Below are positions 35,469 to 46,540 of a stretch of DNA of 64,000 nucleotides, in pieces. Position 1 is the first letter of the stretch; each line of letters begins with the position of its first letter. The translations under genes were made by a program, and so were the position numbers. A model generated the notes under the pieces. That model worked only from the letters and a program-made list of their open reading frames with translations, was not told where the DNA came from and did no database searches. The stretch is from Paralvinella palmiformis (Eukaryota > Annelida > Polychaeta > Terebellida > Alvinellidae), in NCBI GenBank assembly GCA_025642065.1, contig JAODUP010000320.1, positions 377,001 to 441,000 on the forward strand, read 5' to 3'.

Positions 35469-35773
35469 TTCTTTTGTGTATAATATTATTATTTCATATT
35501 TGTGGCTCTTTCCACAAGCAATGGATTCACAGAATTTAATTGTGAATGTTTACATGCATTGGACTTTTGGCAAGTTAATCAACATCATGTTTAAAAATGG
35601 TTTGAAATCTATCTATCACAGTAAAGTCACAAACTATGATAAAATTAGTTTCATTTAGTTTTTATGCTAAATATACATCATTATTATTGTTATTAGAAGT
35701 TATTATTTCTACTTAATATTGCATTATGTGAATTAATTGAGTTCATAACAATCAAACAGTTTAGTTTTGTTTG

Positions 35774-35834
<61 letters not shown>

Positions 35835-36384
35835 CAAATTTTATAGGAGTAACTCAACTATGGATAAATCAAAATCAAGGAATAGAACAAATTAAAAATA
35901 TGAAGTATATATAGACAAAATAATCTGCTTTATATCACCTGCCTACATATAAACATGTATTTGCAATAAAATCGGCAAACAGAGAAGAAATGCTTACTCA
36001 GTGAAGACCAAAGCTGCTTTGCTGAATTACCTGTAGCCATTTTCACTCTCACTATATAATTAAATTCCAAATTACCAAGACTGCGTAGCCAGTAAACTGC
36101 AATGAATACAGCTTTTAATCAGTGACACCATTTAAATAGGCGGTGTGTTATCTTAAGCCGAGATTCCATATACGAGGTAGAGTTTATGCATTATGTGAAG
36201 CTGACAAAAAATAGAAAACAGGTAAATGTACGAGCATCATTCCATATGACCAACTGCGTATGTTATTTCCGAATGTGACAAAATGGACCGCTCGGTGTAG
36301 TGATTGTGCGAATTGAACTGTTGAATCTATATATTTATGATCCAGTCATAAAATTCTAGATTCAACCATCTGATTCAAGTGTTC
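34302..36384. other. Intergenic region with large (AT)n arrays
   Basis: AT arrays lie at about 34961-34998, 35425-35465 and 35775-35830. No gene was recognised. The promoter of the downstream TPR/ankyrin/SAM gene should lie in the last few hundred bases, but I see no clear core element. Confidence 0.5.
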
Positions 36385-38281
36385 ATGCAGGCTTTCGCAG
36401 GAAAAACAGGTAAGAGGGATGTGCGAAACACATGGATATCACATGCAGCATATGTGGAATCTCGGCTTTAGATGTAGCACGGGCACTCACAGCCAGCTTT
36501 GCAAATTATAAAACGCTTTTTAATTGGCTTGCCATCAGGCATGCGCACACACATATTTGGGGAATTTTGTCTCAAAAAGGCACTTGCCCGAATGGGCAAG
36601 TGATCGGCGAAAATATACTTGCTCCGGGCCATCATGGCAACTGATTTTTCCGGCCCTGCATTACACTCATTTTATACATGTATATCAACATTATTTGAGT
36701 CTATGTGATGACATAGATCAGCCTGTAGTTTTCCCGATATATTAAAACATTTGTTTACCATTTATAATGTTATGTTTTTTATTGGCAGATTAACGAGGAC
36801 GTCATAAAATGGCATTTACATGGCAAATTCCATTTGATGTAATGCGAGCTGAATATGAATATGTACATTATGTCCACTCATTAGGCAACCAAGCATGGTT
36901 AGCAGAGCCCAGAGAAAAGGTGCTCAAATCTATTATGATCAGCCATGTGTATCAAAGATGTTAGTATATTTACTTTAAACTATTCTTTAATTCTAAAACT
37001 AAACTAATTCATAGTTTAAATTTAATTTTACAGCCTCCACATAAATATACACATTATGTATATATTAATTGGTGTATATATTATAATACTTGATTGTGAC
37101 ACACACACACACATGTTTGAATGTATGTATGTATAGTCTTTTGGAATATCTCAGATTGTAACATACACACACATGTTTGAATGTATGTATCTAGAGTCAT
37201 CTGGAATATCTCGTATTAGTATACACTATTTAATGGATGATTAATTTAAGATAACTTAAGACATTTTTCACACAACTGAGTGAAAGCATTAATTATTAAT
37301 ATGGAATACTTTTATAATTAAATAACACAAAAATGTCTTTGCCTGAAGATTGCAACAGCTCATTTTCTATAATGTTACCACAATGTTCATATAAATTTGC
37401 AATATTTACATCTAACAACACTATATGTAATACTTACGGTAGTTACTGCATGATAGGTTTGGTGGCTCAAATACAATACAGATAATTGAGAAAAATTATT
37501 TAAATACTTTCAAATAGAAATATACTTGACCCCATATCTGATAGTTTGTTTTGTATTCTGAATTACCTTTTTATTATATAAAATCAAATTTACGGCTTAG
37601 AATATGTTTTTATTTACAGTCACTATAAGTTGTTTATATATATATATATATATATATACATATTAAATAACCTGTAACATACATATTGTAGTGCTTTATT
37701 GTCACAATGAAACAAAATTACATTATTCTATCAAACAGTTTAAAAGTTGCATGCGTCGTGAGTGACATTTTGATAATTTGTTGATGACCATGTCCAGATA
37801 AATTGGAATAGTGTAGTGGACGCTAAGTAATGCCAAACCGGAAAGTCACTCATGCCTCATATGGTATATTGCAGATGAGTCTTTGTGTTGTGTAGATGAC
37901 TGAAACAAGGTGGCCAGCAGTTGTAAAATTACTGAAATACTTTGATACATAGTGGCATTGAGGTGCTTCAGAAGTTTCAGGATTTCAGTCAGAGAAGTTG
38001 TTAGATCGCCTTTACAATTCCATGTCCAGTTTACTTAGTGAAGGTGTATCACTGTGAATGAATGCAGCCTACTCCTTTGCCAATTGTCATCATTGTTAAA
38101 TCCTGTGTTGCTGTCTTTTGGCTTGGTGAGACTATGTTACATAATTCGGGTAGTAATTGATCCAGTGATGGGACAGAAAGGGTATTATTTTTTTTATTAT
38201 GGAGAATCTGGACCTCCAGTCTTCCCCCGATTCATACCTGTGTGTCCGTCCTCCAACCCCCAAATCTTTATATCTAGTTAA

Positions 38282-38325
<44 letters not shown>

Positions 38326-41300
38326 TGTGTGTGTATGTGTGTTGCAGCAAGCAAAGAAGGAGAAGAGTGTTGGAAGCAAGCTGATCAATTGAGAAAGCAG
38401 GGCAATGAAGCTCTCAAAAAAGGACATATTAGTCTGGCTGGGTCTGTATATTTGAAAGGTCAACAGGTAATTTTCAAATAATCATGAATTACGATCATTT
38501 AACCAGTAGCTATTAAGAAAGATCTTTACAATCTTCTCTTATACTTACTTATATTTTCCCGCAGTATGCTGCAAAGGCATATGACAATGACGATCAAACT
38601 GCCATATTGTCATGCAACAATGCATATGTCCAATACTTATTAGGATATTATGAAAGTGCAAGCATGGAGGCAGCTGTTTGCTCAAAGCTAAAACCAGACT
38701 GGTTTAAGGTAATATTCTATCCACAGCAATCAGACTTGGGATATATACATTACAACTGTATCTAGATAAGTTAATTAAAGGTCCTTTTTGAAATTTGCTC
38801 TAATATGGCTATGCATATAGAGACACAGGATTTGGAATGTATCTAGGCAAGTTACAGTTACCTTCAAAATGTATCTAGATACATATTTGGGCCTGGTCTT
38901 AGAAATTATAAAGGATATTAAACGATCTCGACACCAGTGAGTTTTGAAAGACTCGGGTTTTAGTAATTTTCAATCATAATTAGTGTATGATCATGCTGAT
39001 TCACATGCACATTCCAACTTTGGATTGAAATATTTTACTTAGAGTTCATCCATATCAACCTACAATACTTGATTTTGCCATTGCTATGTTGTTGATATTT
39101 GGAGTAGAGACCCCCGACAGTCGCCTATCGTCTTGATTTGTGCCATTGCAATACAATGGCGTCTCGTAATGGTCAATAGTAGACAAAGTGAATCAGCTAG
39201 ATAATGTGTTTGTTCAAATCAGCATCTCAGTTTATATGCGATTAAACTAGCTCACATCAAACAAATCATAATCGTTTTATTACTTGCATGTTTTGTTGTA
39301 TCCACATTTTAAAATAATTTTTTTTGTACGTATGATAATAATGGTACTAAACATTTCTGAAATGCGTGTGCAGCATACCGTATTTAAAATAGACCCGGCA
39401 GATAAGTCGAGGTCAATTTTTGATCCTGTAATTCTTTCCTCAGACATGTGTTCGCTGTATAAGTCGAGGTCCACTTCTGTAGTATTGGTTTGATAGGATT
39501 AAAATCCCTCAAAAGCGGATTAATTGTCCTCATCTATGAAAAAGCTGACCCAGTCATAATCCGGAATCTCACATGCAGCAAGAGAATCATCATAATAATC
39601 ACCATAGGCGTCGTTGTCTTCCACATCCTCCATGGTGTATAGATGTTGCTTTCCATCTAAACAAATATTTAATCAATAGTAACCTCAATGAATCACTATA
39701 GTCTGCCTATAAAAGTCGTCACAGCACTGAAACAGCCTTGGTTTGCGTGAAATATTATATTATGATGTCAGTTGATCAAGGTAAGCCAGTAATACTTGTT
39801 CTTCTGGACCTGTCTGCTGCATTTGATAAAGTTGACCAGGCTGATTGCTTATACCAAATTATAATACATCCCATGAACACAAGTTAAGGTATCAATAACA
39901 TATTAAAATTGGCTTCATAGGGAAATGAAATATTAAGGCTGAATGCATTTAGTTTAACCAAATGATAATACATCCTAGGAACACAAATAACATACCGTAT
40001 ATACTCGCGTATAAGTCGATCCGGTAGATAAGTCGAGGCCAATTTTTTACCCTGTAATTCTTTCCTCCGGCAGATGTTCACCGTATAAGTCGAGGTCAAG
40101 TATTGGCTTAAAATCCCTCAAAATCGGAATCATTGTCGTTATTTGTGAAAAGTTGACCCAGTCATTCAAACTCATGGTGTCAGCAAGTGCGTTGTGAATA
40201 TCAATTTCTTCACCGGCAGCGACACAAGCACACACACACACACACAGAGAGACACTGTACACACATGATTTGGCTTTGATATTATAACTAATATAAATAA
40301 ACAAACTTGTCACACAAAACACGCTTGATTGTAGACTCCCTTCATCTGACAAGTGTTCTTAATTAATTGTTTCACAGCAAGTGGCCAGCAAGGTCTGTAA
40401 TGTGAACAGTGATTTTTATATTATCGCTAATCATCTGGTGGTACCGGTAGTTAACAACGCGTGACTATCAAGTATTATATTACATACAGACTGGCATGTT
40501 TGTGAGATGCAAATAACAGTTTGGTGAAAATGAATCTTAATTTATTGACTAAGACTAGTAGGCAGAGATGTGGCGATTTTGTTCCAACTATCGCTCATAC
40601 ACACACGCCTGATTGTCACTTCAGTTGGCAAGTGTTATTAATTCATTGTTTCACAGCTCATCTGGAGGTACTGGTAGGTAACAGCACGTGACTATCAAGT
40701 CTTATTACATAAAGACCGACATGTTTGTGATGTCCAAATAACAGTTTGGTAAAAATTTATTGTCATTTATTTGGATAATAATGGGTTAGTAGGCAGCGGC
40801 ATGACGATTTTATTCCGACTCTGGCTCTTATTGGGTTGAATCCTATAGTGTTGTGTGTCAAGGATGGCCGAAAACATCTTTCCTTCAGCTGGTAGGAAAC
40901 ATGATGCGCGTATAAGTCGAGGTGCTTCTGGGAACTGCATTTTCACTACCCAAACAAATCGACATATACGCTAATATATACAGTACATGTAATTTGATCC
41001 TACAGCCTGGGTGTAGCTTAGAGATGAAAGATCCACGCATGTTATATGCTGTTCTTTATACAGGGACCTTATAGAAGGATGCAGGTACTTCAAGCAGTTG
41101 GAAGGACTCGTGATGCCATTGAATTGGGAATTATCATACTGAACAAATATGAAATGTCCAATGCCGAAGAGTTAAATGTCCTGAAAGAGGTGATTGAACT
41201 TATCACCAAAACACCAGGTATGAGAACAACAATTTCTGAATATTTCTCCAACTCACTTCTCAATATTCACTTATAAATGTTAAGATGTAACAGGATTTGT

Positions 41301-43981
41301 GTGAGTAATCACTAGTTAAACCATACTCATGCAAAAATGAGAATTGGAGATCTTTGACAATAAAGTTAGCTGTCAGTTGGATTTTAATCACCTCTATGGC
41401 CTCATGGGTTAGAGGCTGGGATTTCTTACTCATGGTCATACTGTGTGGAAGGTTGGATGTTTGAATCCCGGCCATGGCACTAGAGTAGAAGGAGTTTTTC
41501 ATCCAACCAGGCAACTGGTAAGGTTTTCTCCACCAAATGTGCTATCTATTGTAAATTCCATTTTTTTAAAGATTTAGTTGCCATGATGATGCAGTAAATA
41601 TACATCTCCCTCATTAGAGGTAGCCAAGCCACGTAAAATAACTGCATTTTCGGGCATTATTAGTTTCCATTGTCATGTACATTTCTTCATGGCAGATGAG
41701 GTTAATTTATTGACAGAAGTCAACAAAAGTGAAGAACAATGGACACAACTTGTGCGCCAGATGGCCGAAAATAAGAATTGGCACATGATTCATTGGTTGA
41801 GCAGTCAGATGGGAGATGATGGACCATTAATTATGTCATATAAAGCGGATGGAATTCGCTTATCCGGTCTTTTGGAAACGTGTTCACCAAAACAATGGAG
41901 AGAATGGGGTGAAAATCTCGCCGAAACATTGATAGAGAAAGGAGCTCCAGTCGAGTCTCTTGATCCCCTGGAGAAATATCCACTTCATTTTGTATTAAAC
42001 ACTGGAATTAAAGCAGGTACAATTAGAAGTATTAATTGGCTGTTTAATTGCTTTGATAATTTCAAATCTAAAACTAATCTTTATGCAAGTTTGGCCATAT
42101 TTAGTTTTTGCCACTTATAAAATACAAATTAAATAATTATTAACATATACATATATTTCAGTTCTTTTTCTTGTCTGTGTTTGTATAAATATGACTTGTT
42201 TGCTAATTAAAAAATACCAGTGTTAATTATAGTAATAATTTTGTTCATTTCTAAAAAGGGTGTCTTCAAATCAACCATGTTTTGTATAGTTTGCAACATA
42301 TATGAGATATCGATTTCATTTTTAGGAAGCTATAACCTATTGGAATATCTCTTTAAACATCTTATCTCTGCTGCTGAACGTAACACGTTGGATCAGAAAG
42401 GAAATTCACTTCTTCATATTGCATGCAAGTAAGTTCAGTTTACATAGTATCAGAATTGATTATCAAATAGTATCAAATGATTTAAATCACTGCCAAAAAA
42501 TCATGCATTTTTATTATGTTTCATTAGATTTTTATGATTATTGTATTTAGTATTATTCTAATAAATGATACTAATCAGTGTGTTAGGAAATATTTAAATC
42601 TGATTAAAACCTGATTTTTTTAATTCATGATTTTTTGCAACCCTGCATAATATACACAGGGATCTAATAATGACATAAACTATACAAGGATTTTACATGA
42701 TGATATTAGAAGTATATGGGTTTAGGTATAATATAGACTTAAAGTGTGTGTTATTATGACTTAACTTTATCACCAGTTTGTAGTATTCATATTTCTTAAT
42801 TACATTTTGTGTCATTACAAAACAGAGGATCATATAAATCTCAGCAGAGTGTGGTCAGGTTACTGCTAGAGAATAATGTTGATCCAGACATCATAAATAA
42901 AGAAGGATTATATGCTGTTGACCTTCTGCCACCAGATAGCTATTGTGTTCTCCTGCTCCAGAGAACTATGGAAAAGGAAGGCAAGTTGTTGTAAATATAT
43001 TTATTTGTTATCAGGATGTTTTTTGCTTTGGTTTGTAGTAAGAAGTTCTGCTGTTGTCGATGTTTTGGGATTGAACCCCACGTTGAGTTGCTGTACTTGA
43101 AGGATCTTTCATCCATCAAGGAAATATTTTGGTCTGATTATCTCATTTCTCTAGGCAGTAATGTCTAGCAAATGTATACAATATAGATGATTCCAATATA
43201 TAACACAATGCTAGTAATTGATTAGAAGTGTGTAAAATCCTTAGGGCCACATGATAAACAATAAGATTAAATCGAAAAAAACAAATGCCATTCAGTTATA
43301 GGCTGTCTCTAATTAAACCCTGCGCGTAGAGGTCCATGACTGACAATATTACCAGTTCCTCTCATGATAATTTGTCATATGATATTCTTTGAGAATCATA
43401 AAAATAAATAATATTAATGCACCGTTAAATTATAAATTATCTAAGAATGAACGCACCAACCTAACAACTCACCAGGGAACACTTAGGCCTAATACAAAGT
43501 CCATTTTATCCCAGCTAAAGGCTGAACTAAAATAGTAATAAAAGCCACTTTAGAAAACATTACTGTTTAGATTTCTATTTAATCTTAGTAAAGGACTGTT
43601 GTCCCCCAAATCCATTCATTATATGATTAACCTTGATAAGGTAAATTTGCATTTCCGCGTAAATAAGCATGCAGGTTATATAAGAAAATTACACTGAATG
43701 ATAATAATAAATTAATGCTAGTGCCTTTTTATTTATTTTTCAATTTTTTTAAATGCAAGAGAAGAAAATATTATGAAAGTAATATTCTCACTTCAGTTGA
43801 TGGTCTGGCAAAAGAGAAAACGTTCCAACATTGTATGCCAGCTCCAAAACTTGGTAGTGAAAACACAGCTACATATAGAATGAGCTACACAAGAAAATTA
43901 CAAGCTGTTAAAAGTTGGAAAGCTACCGAAGTGAAGAAATGGTTAGAGGAAACAGAATTGGACTTCATGAAATCAAGGTAG

Positions 43982-44034
<53 letters not shown>

Positions 44035-44265
44035 TATGTATAATTTATTATAATTTAAACATCACATGTTAATTGATCTAATCACTATTTAACCTGATAT
44101 GTTTATTACTGTAGAATGAAGGATATATCAGGACCTGAAGTAGTTGAACTAAGAATGATGCTGGATACAGCTCCAGAGTACTTCTATAAGTCATTCCTCG
44201 AAAACATAGGTCTATCAGTTGGTGAAAAGTTGAAGCTGGGCAATAAATTAAGAGGCCTATATTAA
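36385..44265 (+). CDS. TPR / ankyrin-type / SAM domain protein, 450 aa, nine exons
   Basis: Exons: 36385-36409, 38348-38466, 38565-38708, 41064-41217, 41696-42016, 42326-42428, 42826-42980, 43797-43977, 44115-44265. All phases match and the total is 1353 nt with TAA. The first exon (8 codons, ending AAAACAG|GTAAGAG) is chosen because it restores phase with exon 2; it is the least certain part. Residues ~10-145: a Sti1/Hop-like TPR block (CWKQADQLRKQGNEALKKG, CNNAYVQYLLGYYESA, GRTRDAIELG). Residues ~160-340: ankyrin-like repeats (AETLIEKGAPVESLD..YPLHFVLNTG, LDQKGNSLLHIACK, VVRLLLENNVDPDIINKEG). Residues ~378-450: a SAM domain (VKKWLEETEL..FLENIGLSVGEKLKLGNKLRGL). All three are protein-interaction modules, so a cytoplasmic scaffold or adaptor is the likely role; no enzyme motif is present. 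I do not recognise a named vertebrate orthologue. Intron 3 carries MITEs and intron 4 a SINE. Confidence 0.85.
39369..39660 (+). mobile_element. Partial copy of the TATAAGTCGAGG element
   Basis: It shares GATAAGTCGAGG, CCTGTAATTCTTTCCTC and GTATAAGTCGAGG with the longer element at 39994. It begins with TACCGTATTTAAAATAGACC and has no right end. In intron 3 of the TPR/ankyrin/SAM gene. Confidence 0.65.
39766..39850 (+). mobile_element. LINE RT scrap (catalytic region A)
   Basis: The plus strand reads VDQGKPVILVLLDLSAAFDKVD, an RT motif of the CR1/L2 type. The related scrap at 50.6 kb starts the same way. Nothing longer survives. Confidence 0.7.
39994..40984 (+). mobile_element. ~1-kb element with ACCGTATATACTCGCGTATA inverted ends
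   Basis: The left end ACCGTATATACTCGCGTATA and the reverse-complemented right end ACTGTATATATTAGCGTATA match at 23 of 27 positions including the following bases. ACAT flanks both sides (39990-39993, 40985-40988), a possible 4-bp target duplication. The subterminal motif ATAAGTCGAGG recurs (40030, 40087, 40914). No transposase ORF, so non-autonomous. Superfamily not assigned. Confidence 0.6.
41390..41545 (+). mobile_element. tRNA-derived SINE in intron 4 of the TPR gene
   Basis: A-box TATGGCCTCATGGGTTAGAG (41395-41414) and B-box GTTTGAATCCCGGCC (41459-41473), followed by a body with CCAACCAGGCAACTGGTAAG. A minus-strand copy of the body is at 62.3 kb. Confidence 0.7.
42981..42986 (+). other. 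GC-type splice donor (GCAAGT) of exon 7
   Basis: No in-frame GT donor follows ATGGAAAAGGAAG. GCAAGT at 42981 matches the known GC-AG donor consensus AG|GCAAGT and gives phase 1. That is the phase required by the acceptor ATATTCTCACTTCAG at 43782-43796. Confidence 0.65.
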
Positions 44266-44578
44266 TATGAAGATTCACGTGAAGAGTTTATAATGCTGAT
44301 ATGTATATTTATAATTTGGCGCCAGTGATACAGAAAGCTCCTTGTTCAAGGTTTATAGCTTAAGTCTCTTTTCTGGAACATGTATATTTTATTCTGGGTT
44401 CTTCATTTAGGTTGATTTTCCTTTCTTTATTTGATAAGCTATATTAATATGTGATAAACTAATATGGTAAATAGGTAAAGCAATCTGTTTAGATTCCATC
44501 TAGAAACAAACAAACAAATGTTTTGTAGTAATAATGAGTGGTGTCTGAAGATTCAAATGAAGTACAGGTAGTCATAAT

Positions 44579-44584
44579 AATAAA
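44579..44584 (+). promoter_or_regulatory. Candidate polyadenylation signal of the TPR/ankyrin/SAM gene
   Basis: AATAAA about 310 nt after the stop codon. I saw no nearer canonical hexamer. Confidence 0.4.
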
Positions 44585-44872
44585 TAGCAAAGGTTCAAAG
44601 TTTTTATATAATTTTATTTCTCAATTTTTATTTTGGTTGATTTTCTTGTTTCTTATTAATTAAGATCTAATATTTTGTTTTATCCTGGTATTATTCTATG
44701 TTTTAACCCAGAATCTATATATGTATATTTTCTTATATAAAGTAGTTGTTGATAACAATCAGTCTAGTTAATTTGTCAATAGATCTGAGTTAATTTTAGT
44801 TTTGTTATAAATTGATATATTTTTAACAGTCAATTGTTTGTACATTTTCCTATTAATATTAACTTGCAGCGC

Positions 44873-44959
<87 letters not shown>
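44873..44959. repeat. Compound (CA)n(TA)n microsatellite
   Basis: About 58 bp of CA followed by about 29 bp of TA. Confidence 0.95.
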
Positions 44960-44962
<3 letters not shown>

Positions 44963-45043
44963 CATGTGGTTTATCATATAATTGACAAACGAGTTCAAGT
45001 GGCAAAATTAATATTGTAAAATTGCTGATTGATGTTTTACAGC

Positions 45044-45120
45044 CACTTTGATGTACATGGCAGGCTAAATGGCCCGAGTGACCTCCAAAGGTAATGAAGC
45101 AAAGTCAAAGATGAAACACC
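45044..45120 (-). mobile_element. SINE 3' fragment (58.7 kb family)
   Basis: It shares GCTAAATGG(G)CC, GACCTCCAAAGGTAATGAAG and CAAAGATGAAACA with 58708-58770. The tRNA-like head is missing. Confidence 0.6.
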
Positions 45121-45475
45121 CTTCAAATATATCCCTCTATTCACGGAAAATAAAACAAATTGTTGAAAATATCGCTGAATTGTTCTGGTAAAATGATACT
45201 ATTACAACTGCAATGTCCATTTTCGATATTATTATAAATGGCCATAGATGTGTATTGAAAAACACTATGGGGAAGACACTGCTTATACGTAAACTTTCGC
45301 TACCTATACGGCAATCCGCTTGTACACAGGAAATGTGTTCTGCGAACTACAACATAGAACTTCCGATTTAATCTATTTTGTTTACCAAATCAGTCTTCTT
45401 TGAATAGAAATATACTAAATATCACCTTTTATTTTCCTTTACTGACTGTTGGAATCGTGAAGTATTGCTACGCTT

Positions 45476-45622
45476 TGTAGTTTGTTGTTCGGGGAGAATC
45501 CCCAGGCTGTCGCTTGTTCAGCACAGCCTCTATTTGGAGTGGTTGTTAATATCACTCCCCCACCACTCACAGGGGAGCAGTACGGAAAGATGGAGCCGAA
45601 ATACCCTGAGGGTGGTCCCTGC
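45476..45622. repeat. Dispersed repeat immediately left of the LTR element
   Basis: Contains GTTCGGGGAGAATCCCCAGG (a hairpin), TCGCTTGTTCAGCACAGCCT and CGGAAAGATGGAGCCGAAAT. Pieces recur at 25915 and 28580 in reverse. Probably a SINE-type repeat of unknown class. Confidence 0.6.
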
Positions 45623-45789
45623 TGTAATGTTGTCAATCCATAACAGTCCACAATTAATTATATCGAGGACTTAATGTTGGTATTTAGAATTGTAACGGAC
45701 CGGTAATAGTTTAGAGAATAAACCAGATGGTCAAGATTGTATCTGTGATTTATTAATAATATACTTGATGACAATCTACAAACATCACA
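45623..45789 (+). repeat. 5' LTR
   Basis: 167 bp, TGTAATG...CATCACA. AATAAA at 45717-45722 is a plausible poly(A) signal; the 3' LTR has lost it (AACAAA). Confidence 0.9.
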
Positions 45790-45790
45790 T

Positions 45791-45801
45791 TGGCGACGAG
45801 G
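45791..45801 (+). other. Primer-binding-type site
   Basis: TGGCGACGAGG begins one base after the LTR, as expected for a tRNA primer site. The tRNA is not identified. Confidence 0.55.
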
Positions 45802-45845
45802 TTATTCGAACTCTATCTGTGTTAATCGTTATCTGTGTGTACACG

Positions 45846-46540
45846 ATGGCAGGTGCATTGCCAACATTTCCAACGTTTGTGTGTGAGGACTTAAATAATG
45901 CCGGTCCGCGTTGGACGAAGTGGTTGAGTCGTTTTGAAGTGTTGTTATCCGCCATGGACGTTAGTGATATGGAACCAGAGAAGAAAAGAAAAAAAGCTTT
46001 GCTATTGCATTATATGGGTATAGAGTGCTATGACATTTATGAAACTTTGAAGAACGAAGAAGACGATTACAGTGCTGTCAAAACGAAAATGAATGATTAT
46101 TTTATGCAGAAATATAACAGTGAGTTTGAAAGATACATTTTCAGACAGGCAAGTCAGAAAGAAGGTGAGAATTTGGATAAGTTTTGCACAAGATTAAAGC
46201 AATTGTTTGTCAATTGTGACTTTACAGAAGTCACAGTGGAAAATGAAGTAAAAACGCAAATGATTCATGGCTGTACGTCCAAAAACTTGTCAAAACCTAT
46301 GGACTTGAAAACACTGCTAGATCATGGTAAATCGATGGAGCTAGTGCTTTCTCAGTCTCATGCAATAGAGGGTGGAATGACAGCCGAAACGTCAAATCGT
46401 GTGCATAAACAAACTGGTGTCAGTGGACGTGCAAGACGCAAATATTTGCTGAAAAAACTGTCTGAAAAATCATTTGACAGGTTTTCTAATGGCTCGCGCA
46501 CTTGTTTCAACTGTGGTGCTCAGTACCCACATGAAGAGTG
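45846..46540 (+). pseudogene. gag of the LTR element, frame broken at its end
   Basis: It starts MAGALP and runs about 230 codons with a capsid-like helical region (RWTKWLSRFEVLL; FCTRLKQLF). A first Cys/His knuckle (CFNCGAQYPHEEC) lies at about 46504-46542. The second knuckle (CYKCESYGHYSKFC) is in another frame from about 46541 on. The shift between the knuckles may be mutation or a frameshift site; I cannot tell from one copy. Confidence 0.75.

Noticed and set aside
36030..36042. Minus-strand ATGGCTACAG|GTAATT as first exon of a divergent gene sharing a promoter with the TPR gene
   Set aside because: Only four codons and no downstream minus-strand exon could be found among the transposon remains.
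45439..45651. Opposing 70-codon ORFs at 45.5 kb
   Set aside because: They lie in a dispersed repeat (copies at 25.9 and 28.6 kb) and run into the LTR; no protein motif.
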